Shown here: positions 16,721 to 24,844 of the stretch, piece by piece | How positions within the stretch are numbered: position 1 is the first letter of the stretch | How the letters are laid out: the number at the start of each line of letters is the position of its first letter | Source of the DNA: JANRKF01 sp033763575 | Lineage (GTDB): Bacteria > Pseudomonadota > Alphaproteobacteria > Rickettsiales > SXRF01 | Reading direction: 5' to 3' | DNA: 64,000 nucleotides | Assembly (NCBI GenBank): GCA_033763575.1 | Contig: JANRKF010000035.1 | Span: forward strand, 1 to 64,000 | The notes under the pieces: generated by a model | Database searches by the model: none | Seen by the model: only the letters and a program-made list of their open reading frames with translations | Told to the model about the DNA's origin: nothing | Translations under genes and position numbers: made by a program

Positions 16721-17926
16721 TTACGAAAGTTTCCCGCACGCGGTTTTAATGCGCGTGAGTGCTTCGGTGAGCGCTTTTTCGCTGGTGGCGTAGGAGATGC
16801 GGAAATAGCCGCCCATACCGAAGGCCGCGCCGAACACGACCGCCACCAAGGCTTCCTCCAATAAATAATCGGCGAATTGCTGGCAGCTTTCGATGGTTTT
16901 TCCTGCCGGTGTTTTTTTGCCGAGCAGGCCCTTCATGCTGGGGAACACGTAAAACGCGCCTTCGGGTTTCAGGCAGGTGAGGCCGGGAATATCGTTCAAG
17001 CCTTTTACCACCAGGTCACGCCGCGCCTGGAAGTTTTTCCGCCATTCATTTAAAAATTCCTGCGGTCCGTTCAGTGCTTCCACGGTCGCCGCCTGGGTGA
17101 TCGAGCAGGCGTTGGAGGTGGAGTGCGACTGGATATCGGCGATGGCGGAAATCAGTTCTTTCGGCCCACCGGCATAGCCCATGCGCCAGCCGGTCATGGC
17201 GTAGGCTTTGGATACGCCGTTCACGGTGAGCGTGCGGTCATACAGTTTCGGTTCCACTGCCGCGATGGTGGCGAATTGAAAGCCGTCATAAATCAGATGC
17301 TCATACATATCGTCGGTGAGGATCCACACATGCGGATGTTTGAGCAGCACATCGGCGAGTGCGCGCAGCTCTTCGGCGGAATACGCCGCGCCGCTTGGGT
17401 TGCTGGGCGAGTTCAGAATCAGCCATTTTGTTTTCGGCGTAATTGCTTTTTCGAGATCGGCGGGTGCGAGCTTGAAGCCGCGCTCCTCTTTGCCTTCCAC
17501 AAACACCGGCGTGCCTTCGGCGAACAATACCATATCCGGGTAGGATACCCAGTAAGGCGCGGGGATAATCACTTCGTCGCCCGCATTCAGGGTGGCGAGC
17601 ATGGCGTTAAAAATCACCTGTTTTGCGCCGACGCCGGCAATAATTTGGTTCGGCGCGTAATCCAGCCCGTTTTCGCGCTTGAATTTTCCGATGATGGCAG
17701 CTTTAAGCGCGGGCGTTCCGGCGACCGGGGTATATTTGGTTTCGCCACGGTTCATGGCGGCGATGGCGGCCTGTTTGATATGCTCCGGCGTGTCGAAATC
17801 CGGCTCCCCGGCGCCCAGCCCGATCACATCTTTGCCTGCCGCTTTCAACTCCGCGGCTTTGGCGGTGACGGCGAGTGTTGGCGAGGGCTTAACTTTGGCA
17901 AGGCGGGAGGCGATAAAATGAGTCAT
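16721..17926 (-). CDS. aatA: Aspartate aminotransferase (class I, type Ib)
   Basis: The 401-residue PLP enzyme interconverts aspartate and 2-oxoglutarate with oxaloacetate and glutamate; some relatives also accept prephenate. The start FIASRLAKVKPSPTLAVTAKAAEL is typical of the alphaproteobacterial/Thermus Ib class. The cofactor lysine is in TVNGVSKAYAMTGWRMGY near residue 235, with NSPSNPSGAAY near 175 and the arginine in FRISYATS near 380 that binds substrate carboxylate. The upstream region holds a 20-base inverted repeat (17932-18027). Its stop abuts the corA stop. Confidence 0.93.
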   Translation of the reverse strand: MTHFIASRLAKVKPSPTLAVTAKAAELKAAGKDVIGLGAGEPDFDTPEHIKQAAIAAMNRGETKYTPVAGTPALKAAIIGKFKRENGLDYAPNQIIAGVGAKQVIFNAMLATLNAGDEVIIPAPYWVSYPDMVLFAEGTPVFVEGKEERGFKLAPADLEKAITPKTKWLILNSPSNPSGAAYSAEELRALADVLLKHPHVWILTDDMYEHLIYDGFQFATIAAVEPKLYDRTLTVNGVSKAYAMTGWRMGYAGGPKELISAIADIQSHSTSNACSITQAATVEALNGPQEFLNEWRKNFQARRDLVVKGLNDIPGLTCLKPEGAFYVFPSMKGLLGKKTPAGKTIESCQQFADYLLEEALVAVVFGAAFGMGGYFRISYATSEKALTEALTRIKTACGKLS

Positions 17927-17931
17927 GAGTC

Positions 17932-18027
17932 TTTAGTCCTTGGTCGTTGGTCAGGAAAGTTACCACTATAGGGAGTTTTTCCCTTAGTCACTATTTTATT
18001 GCGAACAACCAAAGACCAAAGACTAAA
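17932..18027. repeat. Long inverted repeat between aatA and the FKBP gene
   Basis: The left arm (17932-17951, TTTAGTCCTTGGTCGTTGGT) matches the complement of the right arm (18008-18027) at 18 of 20 positions. The right arm overlaps the stop codon of the FKBP gene. A second hairpin, AGGGAGTTTTTCCCT (17970-17984), lies inside. Words of the type AGTC-TTGGT also occur in the hairpin at 21552-21600. Confidence 0.7.
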
Positions 18028-18928
18028 TACCAGTATGGGCTTCCACCTCCACCAGCACCGTCTGGTCTTTGGGCAGAGGGAAGGGGAATTTCGCCGGCGT
18101 GCCAGACATGGTGCGCTGGAATGCGGGCGGGATGATGAGCAGGCGCGTGCCGCCCTCCAGCATCCCGAGCACGCCCTGCTCCAGCCCCAGCATCACTTCG
18201 GATTTTCCGGGGGTGATGGCAAGCGGCACCTTGTCCTCGTGGTTGCTGTAGAGAAGTTTTCCACTGGTATCCCACAGCTTCACGCGCAAGCTAGCGGGCT
18301 GGCCGCAGACCAGCATCGCGCCGTTGCCGACCGCCACCTCGGCGATGCGGTAAGGCATCACCGCGACATCGGGAATGGGGGGCGAGGCGGAGAGCAGTTC
18401 GATTTCAAAACGTACCATTGCTCCGTCGGGCACATCATCGCGCTTGTAATCTTCCATGCCGTAGCTCATGAGCGGCGGGGCGATGATCGAGCGTTTGCCG
18501 CCGGGTTTCATGCCAACCACGCCGCGGTCGAATACCGGCATCACATGGCCGTCGCCGATGGTGAAGCTAAGCGGCTTGTCCTTGCCCGCTTTGTCGGGCA
18601 GGGCGTTGCCCTGGGCGAGGAACGTTTCATAGGCGAGGCGCACGCGCTGACCGCAGACGGCGGGGTCGCCGCTGCCTTCGTGCACGTCGTCGATGCGCAG
18701 CGCGGCGGGGTCCTGCGGAAAAAGTTTGCTCTCGTAGCCTGAAAAATCCACTGTTTCATGCTGGAGGACATTCTGCTTGGCTTTATCGATGGTTTGCTTG
18801 GTCGGGTTTTTATTGGGAAGCCCGGCCATCGCCAGCGCATAGACAATGAACCCGATCATCAGCCATTTAAGCCAGGCCGGTTTCGGCGGTGGTTTGCGCT
18901 TTTCGGTTTTGCTGCGGAACGGAAACAT
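18023..18928 (-). CDS. Membrane-anchored protein with two FKBP-like domains
   Basis: The 301-residue protein has a short basic N-terminus, one membrane helix (about residues 20-38, WLKWLMIGFIVYALAMAG) and two successive FKBP-type peptidyl-prolyl isomerase-like domains. Domain one contains VFDRGVVGMKPGGKRSIIAPP, and domain two LGLEQGVLGMLEGGTRLLIIPP; both are the FKBP core G-M-x-x-G-G-x-R. The protein probably faces the periplasm and assists folding of secreted proteins. Several residues of the canonical aromatic active site are not obvious, so catalysis is unproven. It lies just downstream of the brnTA pair on the same strand, six bases apart. Confidence 0.78.
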   Translation of the reverse strand: MFPFRSKTEKRKPPPKPAWLKWLMIGFIVYALAMAGLPNKNPTKQTIDKAKQNVLQHETVDFSGYESKLFPQDPAALRIDDVHEGSGDPAVCGQRVRLAYETFLAQGNALPDKAGKDKPLSFTIGDGHVMPVFDRGVVGMKPGGKRSIIAPPLMSYGMEDYKRDDVPDGAMVRFEIELLSASPPIPDVAVMPYRIAEVAVGNGAMLVCGQPASLRVKLWDTSGKLLYSNHEDKVPLAITPGKSEVMLGLEQGVLGMLEGGTRLLIIPPAFQRTMSGTPAKFPFPLPKDQTVLVEVEAHTGI

Positions 18929-18934
18929 AGTGCG

Positions 18935-19168
18935 CTAACGGTTATCCAGCGGTTGTTGTAATTTATCCGCCATCCAGAATTTTATCAGCGCTTGTCGTGT
19001 GACGCCGAGATGTTGTGCGTGCTGGTCCAGCATGCTGACCATCCAATCGGGAAAATCGACATTGACCCGGCGTTGCTTAAGGGAAGGGCGCAGTGCCGAT
19101 TTTTTGTCAAGGTGGGACATGACATTCTCACCCTTATCAAATTTTTTATCAAATTCCGATGTCTTCAT
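18935..19168 (-). CDS. brnA: BrnA-like antitoxin
   Basis: The 77-residue product from the ATG at 19168 starts MKTSEFDKKFDKGENV and ends with a ribbon-helix-helix-type segment (RVNVDFPDWMVSMLDQHAQHLGVTRQALIKFWMADKL), the BrnA/CopG DNA-binding fold. A longer in-frame start at 19237 would lie within the toxin gene and is unlikely. It overlaps the 3' end of the brnT-like gene by 20 bases, the usual toxin-first order of this system. The antitoxin is expected to neutralise the toxin and repress its own promoter. Confidence 0.8.
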   Translation of the reverse strand: MKTSEFDKKFDKGENVMSHLDKKSALRPSLKQRRVNVDFPDWMVSMLDQHAQHLGVTRQALIKFWMADKLQQPLDNR

Positions 19169-19433
19169 ATAATTCAATTTCCTCTTCGCGTGAGCGCCGT
19201 GCGGAGATGATGCGCGTTTTATTGCCGCGTTTGGCAATAATGACCGACCAGCATTTCCCGTTTATGGTGCCGATGGCCATAAATCTTGGTTCCCCGACGG
19301 CTTTTGCCTGTGCCTCGACATATCGCACATCATTCCAAAGTTGCTGCACATATTCAAAATCAATGCCATACTTTTGCTTGTTCTGAAGGCTTTTAGCGGC
19401 ATCATAGTCAAAAAACATACCAAATAATATCAT
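19149..19433 (-). CDS. brnT: BrnT-like toxin
   Basis: The likely product is about 94 residues from the ATG at 19433 (or 89 from 19418): FFDYDAAKSLQNKQKYGIDF, then VGEPRFMAIGTINGKCWSVI and RIISARRSREEEIELYE. This is the BrnT pattern, a RelE-like ribonuclease fold that inhibits translation. The longer open frame to 19547 reads through an AT-rich repeat region and is not credible. No clear ribosome site separates the two candidate starts. The perfect inverted repeat at 19480-19545 lies about 50 bases upstream and could be an operator, but the same motif occurs elsewhere. Confidence 0.8.
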   Translation of the reverse strand: MILFGMFFDYDAAKSLQNKQKYGIDFEYVQQLWNDVRYVEAQAKAVGEPRFMAIGTINGKCWSVIIAKRGNKTRIISARRSREEEIELYEDIGI

Positions 19434-19479
19434 AGAAAGGATAAAAAAGGAATAGTTTTTATATATGGCACAAAATGTC

Positions 19480-19545
19480 GTGTCACGGAAGGGGGGAATG
19501 TGAAAATTTTTATAATTTTTTTGCGATTGAGCCCTTCCGTGACAC
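19480..19545. repeat. Inverted repeat upstream of brnT
   Basis: GTGTCACGGAAGGG (19480-19493) and its exact complement (19532-19545) flank an AT-rich 38-base interval. A single copy of TGTCACGGAAGGG also occurs at 23626-23638 before another AT-rich run. It may be an operator, a terminator-like hairpin, or a dispersed repeat. Confidence 0.6.
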
Positions 19546-19829
19546 ACGGGCGCGGCCCATGATGGGGGTGTTGGTGGATGTCACCCTGTCTCTATCTTGT
19601 CATCCCCATCCCTAATTTTGTTATCCCCGCCTCCGAGCGGGGATCCAGGGTTACGGGCATTGACATCAGTAAAATAAACAAAGGAATCGGATCAAGAAAA
19701 CATAAAACATAAGTGATTATTCCGGCGATTGACGGATCCAGCCGCGACAGGCATGGATACCGGCCTTCGCCGTTATGACCACAGGACGTGCACGGAAACG
19801 GTCAATTCCGAACTGAATAAAACCGATGC
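19546..19829. repeat. Repeat-rich intergenic region, no gene
   Basis: Between the brnT region and the ychF stop I see no credible gene. It holds a copy of the palindromic repeat in opposite orientation to the one in rsmE (TTATCCCCGCCTCCGAGCGG, then GGATCCAGGG, about 19621-19650) and a degenerate copy near 19735-19780 (GGATCCAGCCGC, then GGCATGGATACCGGCC). These are remnants of the dispersed palindromic element. Confidence 0.6.
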
Positions 19830-20933
19830 CTAGTTATTAAACCGGAAATGCAGCACGTCGCCGTCGCGCACGCGGTAGTCCTTGCCTTCCAAGCGGAACT
19901 TCCCGGCTTCCTTGGCGCCTGCTTCGCCCTGGTATTTCACATAATCGTCATAGGCGATGGTTTCGGCGCGGATAAATCCCTTCTCGAAATCGCTGTGGAT
20001 AACGCCTGCGGCAGCGGGTGCAAGCGTGCCGTCCGTAATCGTCCATGCCCGCGCCTCTTTCGGCCCGATGGTGAAATACGTCACGAGGTTCAGCAGGTTG
20101 TAGCCCGCCTTGATGATGCGGGTGAGGCCGGTTTCCAGCAGTCCCAGCGAATCGAGGAATTCTTTTTTCTCATCCACTGAAGCGAGCATGGAAATCTCGG
20201 CTTCAATGGCGGCGGAAATCACCACGCAAGGGGCTTTCTTTCCCTTCGCCATCACATCCACTTTCTGTGACAGCGCGTTGCCGGCGGCGGCGGAACCTTC
20301 ATCGACATTGCACACATACATCACCGGCTTGGTGGTGAGCAGTTGCAGGTTCCTGAGGGTGCGGCGTTCGGCTTCGTCTTTGACCTCGGTCAGGCGCGCC
20401 GGTTTGCCTTCATTGACCACCGGCAATACGCGTTCGATCATCGCGACGATCTCCGCCGATTCCTTGTCGCCGCCCTTGGCTTTTTTCTGTAAATTGGTCA
20501 GGCGTTTTTCCAGGCTTTCCATATCGGCCAGCACCAGCTCGGTTTCGATGATTTCCGCGTCCCTCAGCGGATCGATGCTGCCTTCGACGTGGGTGATGTT
20601 GCCGTCTTCAAAGCAGCGCAGCACATAAATAATCGCATCGACCTCGCGGATGTGGGAGAGGAACTGGTTGCCAAGTCCCTCACCTTTGGAGGCGCCGCGC
20701 ACCAGACCGGCAATATCCACAAATTCGAGCTGCGTGGGAATGAGCTGCGCCGAACCGGCGATTTTGGCGAGAATATCCACCCGCTCATCCGGCACATTCA
20801 CCCGGCCCACGTTCGGCTCGATGGTGCAAAACGGATAATTCGCGGCCTCCGCCGCGATGGTGGAAAGCAGCGCATTAAACAGCGTGGATTTGCCCACGTT
20901 AGGAAGCCCGACAATGCCGCATTTGAATCCCAT
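19830..20933 (-). CDS. ychF: YchF/OLA1 family ribosome-binding ATPase
   Basis: The 367-residue Obg-related P-loop protein has G1 GLPNVGKSTLFNALL at the N-terminus, G3 DIAGLVRGASKGEGLGN, and the non-canonical G4 motif NVDE, which explains the family's preference for ATP over GTP. The C-terminal TGS domain carries YFTIGPKEARAWTI. YchF binds ribosomes and modulates stress responses. It begins one base from the pth stop; the order prs–rplY–pth–ychF is a common operon arrangement in alphaproteobacteria. Confidence 0.96.
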   Translation of the reverse strand: MGFKCGIVGLPNVGKSTLFNALLSTIAAEAANYPFCTIEPNVGRVNVPDERVDILAKIAGSAQLIPTQLEFVDIAGLVRGASKGEGLGNQFLSHIREVDAIIYVLRCFEDGNITHVEGSIDPLRDAEIIETELVLADMESLEKRLTNLQKKAKGGDKESAEIVAMIERVLPVVNEGKPARLTEVKDEAERRTLRNLQLLTTKPVMYVCNVDEGSAAAGNALSQKVDVMAKGKKAPCVVISAAIEAEISMLASVDEKKEFLDSLGLLETGLTRIIKAGYNLLNLVTYFTIGPKEARAWTITDGTLAPAAAGVIHSDFEKGFIRAETIAYDDYVKYQGEAGAKEAGKFRLEGKDYRVRDGDVLHFRFNN

Positions 20934-20934
20934 A

Positions 20935-21540
20935 TTATTCCTGTTTTTCCGTTGGTGAGTTGCGTGGTTCGTTTGGCGCGAGCTTGTTCATAAACCCCGC
21001 ATCGTCACCTTGCAAGAGCAGGTCGATATGTTGGCTGATATCGCTCATTAATGCGCGGATATGCGTGGTTTCTTCTTTCGGGAAGTCCGAGAGTACATAA
21101 TTGCTCACCAGTAATTTATCACCCGGATGGCCGATGCCGATGCGGACGCGCTTATATTCCTGCCCAAGATGCGCGTCGAGACTTCGCAGGCCATTATGCC
21201 CGCCATGCCCGCCGCCAGTCTTCACACGGATTTTGGCCAGAGGTAAATCCAGCTCATCATGGAATACGATGATATTTTCCAGCGGGATTTTGAAAAAACG
21301 CGTGAGCTCCACGCTCGGCAGGCCGGAATGGTTCATGAAGGAAAGCGGCTTGAAGAGCAGCGCTTTTTTACCACCAATAGAGGCCTCGGAAAGGGCGCCG
21401 CCGAACTTGCGCTGTTCCGCGCCCGCGCCATATTTCGCCCGCAGCTCATCCACCACCATGAAGCCGACATTGTGGCGGTTTGCAGCATATTTACTGCCGG
21501 GATTACCAAGGCCGATGAGGAGGAGGGGAATCATAGTCAT
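20935..21540 (-). CDS. pth: Peptidyl-tRNA hydrolase
   Basis: Pth releases tRNA from peptidyl-tRNAs that drop off the ribosome. The 201-residue protein has LLIGLGNPGSKYAANRHNVGFM with the catalytic His in the RHNVG motif, the LLFKPLSFMNHSG segment (MN-S motif), and VFHDELDLPLAKIRVKTGGGHGGHNGLRS with the conserved Asp and glycine-rich stretch. The gene is followed closely by ychF. Upstream, about 56 bases including an 11-base inverted repeat separate it from rplY. Confidence 0.96.
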   Translation of the reverse strand: MTMIPLLLIGLGNPGSKYAANRHNVGFMVVDELRAKYGAGAEQRKFGGALSEASIGGKKALLFKPLSFMNHSGLPSVELTRFFKIPLENIIVFHDELDLPLAKIRVKTGGGHGGHNGLRSLDAHLGQEYKRVRIGIGHPGDKLLVSNYVLSDFPKEETTHIRALMSDISQHIDLLLQGDDAGFMNKLAPNEPRNSPTEKQE

Positions 21541-21551
21541 GGGGGATGTAC

Positions 21552-21600
21552 ATTAGTCATTGGTTTTGTGTATGGCCAATGACTGACGACCAATGACTAT
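21552..21600. repeat. Inverted repeat between pth and rplY
   Basis: TAGTCATTGGT (21554-21564) pairs with ACCAATGACTA (21589-21599). A third related word, CCAATGACT, lies between them at 21576-21584. It resembles the inverted repeat at 17932-18027 in word content. The right arm ends beside the rplY stop codon, so it would lie in the rplY–pth intergenic mRNA. Confidence 0.65.
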
Positions 21601-22292
21601 TTTTTCTTCTCGTCTTTTTTAGGCTCTTCCTTCTTCGCATCGCCCGCCGGGGCTGCTGCGCCCGCTGCCGGAGCTGCCGCTGCATCGGCTGCCGGTTTCA
21701 CTTCTTCATCCGCAGTCGAACGTCCGGCGACTGCCGCGATCGTGAAGTTACGCTTGATGGTTGGCGTGATGCCTTTCGGCAGTTCGATATCGGCGATATG
21801 CACGCTGGTGCCGATATCCATTGCCTGCACGTTCACTTCGATGTGGGTTGGGATGGCTTCCGGTGTGCATTCGAATTCGATTTCGTGACGCACGACGTTG
21901 AGCACGCCGCCGCGCTTGATACCCATCGATTTATCCTGACCGACGAATTTCACCGGCACTTGCACGCGGATCGCCACGCCTTTTTCGACCTTGATGAAAT
22001 CCACATGCTCGATCTGGTCGGTGACGGGGTTGAACTGCAAATCTTTCGGCAGCGCCTGGATGGTTTTGCCATCGAGCGCGATATCGACCAGGCGCGAACG
22101 GAAACGGCCTTTCTGGTATTCCAGCGTCACTTCTTTCGCTGAAAGCGCGATGCTGGTAGGTGTCTGGCCTTTGCCGTAGAGGATGCCCGGCAGTTTGCCT
22201 TCACGGCGCAGCGCACGGGCAACGCCTTTACCGGCGCCGTTACGGGTGGTGGCCACGAGTGCCGAAGATTTTTCTTTTTTAGCGGTTGTCAT
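21597..22292 (-). CDS. rplY: 50S ribosomal protein L25 (CTC form)
   Basis: The 231-residue protein is the long, two-domain L25/Ctc type that binds 5S rRNA. The N-terminal domain has SALVATTRNGAGKGVARALRREGKLPGILYG, and the C-terminal TL5 domain includes VPVKFVGQDKSMGIKRGGVLNVV. The last 40 residues are low-complexity, rich in Ala, Pro and Lys, as in other alphaproteobacterial L25 proteins. A good AAGGAG ribosome site precedes the ATG. It lies 20 bases downstream of prs. Confidence 0.95.
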   Translation of the reverse strand: MTTAKKEKSSALVATTRNGAGKGVARALRREGKLPGILYGKGQTPTSIALSAKEVTLEYQKGRFRSRLVDIALDGKTIQALPKDLQFNPVTDQIEHVDFIKVEKGVAIRVQVPVKFVGQDKSMGIKRGGVLNVVRHEIEFECTPEAIPTHIEVNVQAMDIGTSVHIADIELPKGITPTIKRNFTIAAVAGRSTADEEVKPAADAAAAPAAGAAAPAGDAKKEEPKKDEKKK

Positions 22293-22312
22293 AATAGTCT
22301 CCTTGATAAAAA

Positions 22313-23248
22313 TTAGTCGAATAGGCTTGATACGCTGGTTTCTTCGCTGATGCGCTTGATGGCTTCACCAAGCAGCGGGGCAACGGAAACCACGCGGATG
22401 TTTTTAGCTTTTTTGATGGCGTCGGTGGTCATGATGGTATCGGTGATGACCAGCGAGGTGAGCGCCGACTTTTCGACGCGCTCGATGGCGGTGCCGGAAA
22501 GCACGCCGTGGGTGACATAGGCGGCGACCGAAGCGGCGCCTTCCTGCATCAGCGCGGCGGCGGCGTTGCACAGCGTACCGGCGGAATCCACGATGTCGTC
22601 GAACAGGATGCAATCGCGGCCCTTCACATCGCCGATGATGTTCATCACTTCCGAGTGACCGGCTTTTTCACGGCGCTTATCGACGATGGCGAGATCGGCG
22701 CCGATGCGTTTGGCGAGGTTGCGGGCGCGCACCACGCCGCCGACGTCCGGCGATACGATCATGATATTGCCGGGGTCTTTATATTGGGACTTGATGTCTT
22801 TGACGATGACGGGAGCGGCGTAGAGGTGATCGAGCGGAATGTCGAAGAAGCCCTGGATCTGCCCGGCATGCAGGTCGATCGTGAGGACGCGGTTTGCGCC
22901 CGATGCGGTGATGATGTTGGCGACCAGCTTGGCCGAAATCGGCGTGCGCGGGCCGACCTTGCGATCCTGCCGTGCATAGCCGAAATAGGGGATCACGGCG
23001 GTCACGCGGCGGGCCGAGGCGCGCTTCAGCGCATCCAGCGTCACCAGCAGTTCCATGATATGGTCGTTCGCCGGGAAGCTGGTGGATTGCACCACGAATA
23101 CATCCTCGCCGCGCACGTTATCCTGCACCTCGACGAATACTTCCTGGTCGGCAAAGCGCTTCACGCTCGCTTGAGTGAGCGTAGTGCCGAGATATTCCGC
23201 CATCGACTGGGCCAGCGGAATGTTGCTATTGCAGGATATGATCTTCAT
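22313..23248 (-). CDS. prs: Ribose-phosphate pyrophosphokinase
   Basis: The 311-residue enzyme makes PRPP from ribose 5-phosphate and ATP for nucleotide, His and Trp synthesis. Class I motifs are present: FADQEVFVEVQDNVRGEDVFVVQS, the flexible-loop region YFGYARQDRKVGPRTPIS, DLHAGQIQGFF, and the PRPP-binding DCILFDDIVDSAGT near residue 215. A GGTGGT ribosome site is close to the ATG. It is probably the first gene of the prs–rplY–pth–ychF cluster, with its promoter in the preceding 450-base gap. Confidence 0.97.
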   Translation of the reverse strand: MKIISCNSNIPLAQSMAEYLGTTLTQASVKRFADQEVFVEVQDNVRGEDVFVVQSTSFPANDHIMELLVTLDALKRASARRVTAVIPYFGYARQDRKVGPRTPISAKLVANIITASGANRVLTIDLHAGQIQGFFDIPLDHLYAAPVIVKDIKSQYKDPGNIMIVSPDVGGVVRARNLAKRIGADLAIVDKRREKAGHSEVMNIIGDVKGRDCILFDDIVDSAGTLCNAAAALMQEGAASVAAYVTHGVLSGTAIERVEKSALTSLVITDTIMTTDAIKKAKNIRVVSVAPLLGEAIKRISEETSVSSLFD

Positions 23249-23704
23249 ACCACCACCTTTTTTAAGACAAACAGCAAGCCTTCATTTGCATTGCTCCAAA
23301 TGAATCCGGCCAATTAGTATCGGGCTTGGCTCTGCCGTTTTGTCGTGATTTCTGCGGGGCTGTTTAGCAGGGCAGGGGCGGGTTGTAAAGGGGCGATTAT
23401 AGCATTTTTATCCCTTATTTCGGCCTCGTTTCGGTTGATTTCGGCCTCGTTTGGCCTTGTTTCGGCTACATATTTCGCATTATATCCTTATTTTTCAATA
23501 GACTTCCTGCATATCTCTATCTGCGGCGGGAAATCTAATAACCTGGTTGTTTTTTCTTTCCATGGGGGCAAAGGAAGAAGAGAGTATCCCGCTCCCCCAT
23601 GCATTCATCCTCTCACAGCCGAAAATGTCACGGAAGGGGGCAAATGCAAAAAAATGCATTTTTTTTGTTTTTTTTTACACGCAGCCAGAATCGGGAGCGG
23701 CTAG
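23249..23704. other. 456-base intergenic region with short repeats
   Basis: This gap probably holds the promoter of prs (minus strand). It contains a short direct repeat, TTTCGGCCTCGTTT, at about 23420-23433 and 23440-23453, and a copy of TGTCACGGAAGGG at 23626-23638 followed by an A/T run (TGCAAAAAAATGCATTTTTT) that resembles the region upstream of brnT. One open frame crosses the region but encodes repeat-derived low-complexity sequence, so I do not call a gene. Confidence 0.5.
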
Positions 23705-24673
23705 CTAGCCCAAATAGGGGGTATTGCTAACGGGGAGTGTGGGAAGATTGGCGGTGGTTCGCTCAATGGGCGCGCCGTTGCCCACTTTCATGGCCTCCAC
23801 CGCGGCGATGACCTGATCCGGGAAGGGTTTTTCGGCGGCAGGCGGGTCCGCAAGCGCCGTGGTGCCGGGGGGCACGGCCTGCGGCACTTTCTTGATATAA
23901 TCTCCCAGATATCCATACATCGAAATATCTTTAATCATTTCCAAAACTTCTCTTTTCATATCATCCCTGTCGGCTTCACGCATATCTGGCAGATCGGTTG
24001 TTGAGACTGCGTTCTCTACCATCAGTTCCAAGCGTTTTTCGGCAAGTTTCTGCGTTTGAAGCTCTACTTCCAGAAATGCGACCCCTCCTGTGAATAGCGG
24101 GTTTTCAACAAGATCCTTCTCGTATTCTTTGTCAGCCATATCACGCTTATACGACTTGAGCGGATTATCGCCGGGCAGTTTTTCATCAAGCCATTTGATA
24201 TCCCTCATAAAGGTGCCCCATTCGTCTTCTTCGTCTCGGTATTTTTCCTGCATGGCCTGCATTATTGCATCCACCGCATTGTCCCGCTGTGTATCGTTCT
24301 GCCGTTCAGGAAGCGGATCGATAAGACTATTTCCAAGCACCCTTTCGATCGAGTTTAGGGCATCTATTCTTTGCTCGGCGGAGAATGCGCCCGAATCCAC
24401 GAATTTAAGCAAAGCCCTTACCTGAAGTTCGACCGGATAGCGTGGGATGATAGTGAAGTTGTTATTATCATCTCTTAGAACAACGCTGTTAATCACGCCC
24501 TCCTCACTATACTGGTATCCAAGGGGTGAATCAAATGCGGCATCCGGCGTACGTGCAATCAAAAATTTTCGTGCTCGTTCCTTCTCTGCGTCAACGCTGC
24601 GCACCGCCTCAGTATATTGGTTGCTGGCTTTTATGACACTCGGATTTTGGAATAGGCTGACGAGAATCGGCAT
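23705..24673 (-). CDS. Hypothetical protein, probably 5'-frameshifted
   Basis: I do not recognise this 322-residue, charged, mostly helical protein; it has no signal peptide, membrane segment or known motif. The ATG at 24673 lacks a convincing ribosome site. A second ATG at 24765, with a GAGGG site, opens MADIKTPARDEIEKAVKKF in another frame and would read into the present frame (KIDLYEETMPILV) after a -1 shift at a run of six T (24694-24699; A on the coding strand). So the intact gene was probably about 352 residues. The interruption could be a real mutation, programmed or transcriptional slippage, or an assembly error. Confidence 0.55.
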   Translation of the reverse strand: MPILVSLFQNPSVIKASNQYTEAVRSVDAEKERARKFLIARTPDAAFDSPLGYQYSEEGVINSVVLRDDNNNFTIIPRYPVELQVRALLKFVDSGAFSAEQRIDALNSIERVLGNSLIDPLPERQNDTQRDNAVDAIMQAMQEKYRDEEDEWGTFMRDIKWLDEKLPGDNPLKSYKRDMADKEYEKDLVENPLFTGGVAFLEVELQTQKLAEKRLELMVENAVSTTDLPDMREADRDDMKREVLEMIKDISMYGYLGDYIKKVPQAVPPGTTALADPPAAEKPFPDQVIAAVEAMKVGNGAPIERTTANLPTLPVSNTPYLG

Positions 24674-24844
24674 CGTTTCTTCGTACAGGTCAATTTTTTG
24701 AGAGCGGGAAATTTCTTTACCGCTTTCTCAATTTCGTCGCGGGCAGGAGTTTTTATGTCAGCCATGATACCCTCTATGCAGTGGCAGCTATAGCCTCCAT
24801 TCTAGTAAATTGGCGTTAAAAACGGGTAAATTCTTCAGGTGGCG

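Noticed and set aside
19434..19547. Longer N-terminus for the BrnT-like toxin
   Set aside because: The extra residues come from the AT-rich inverted-repeat region and fit no BrnT protein.
23345..23704. 119-codon plus-strand frame in the gap before prs
   Set aside because: It is made of low-complexity repeat translation (LISASFRLISASFGLVSA) and has no ribosome site.
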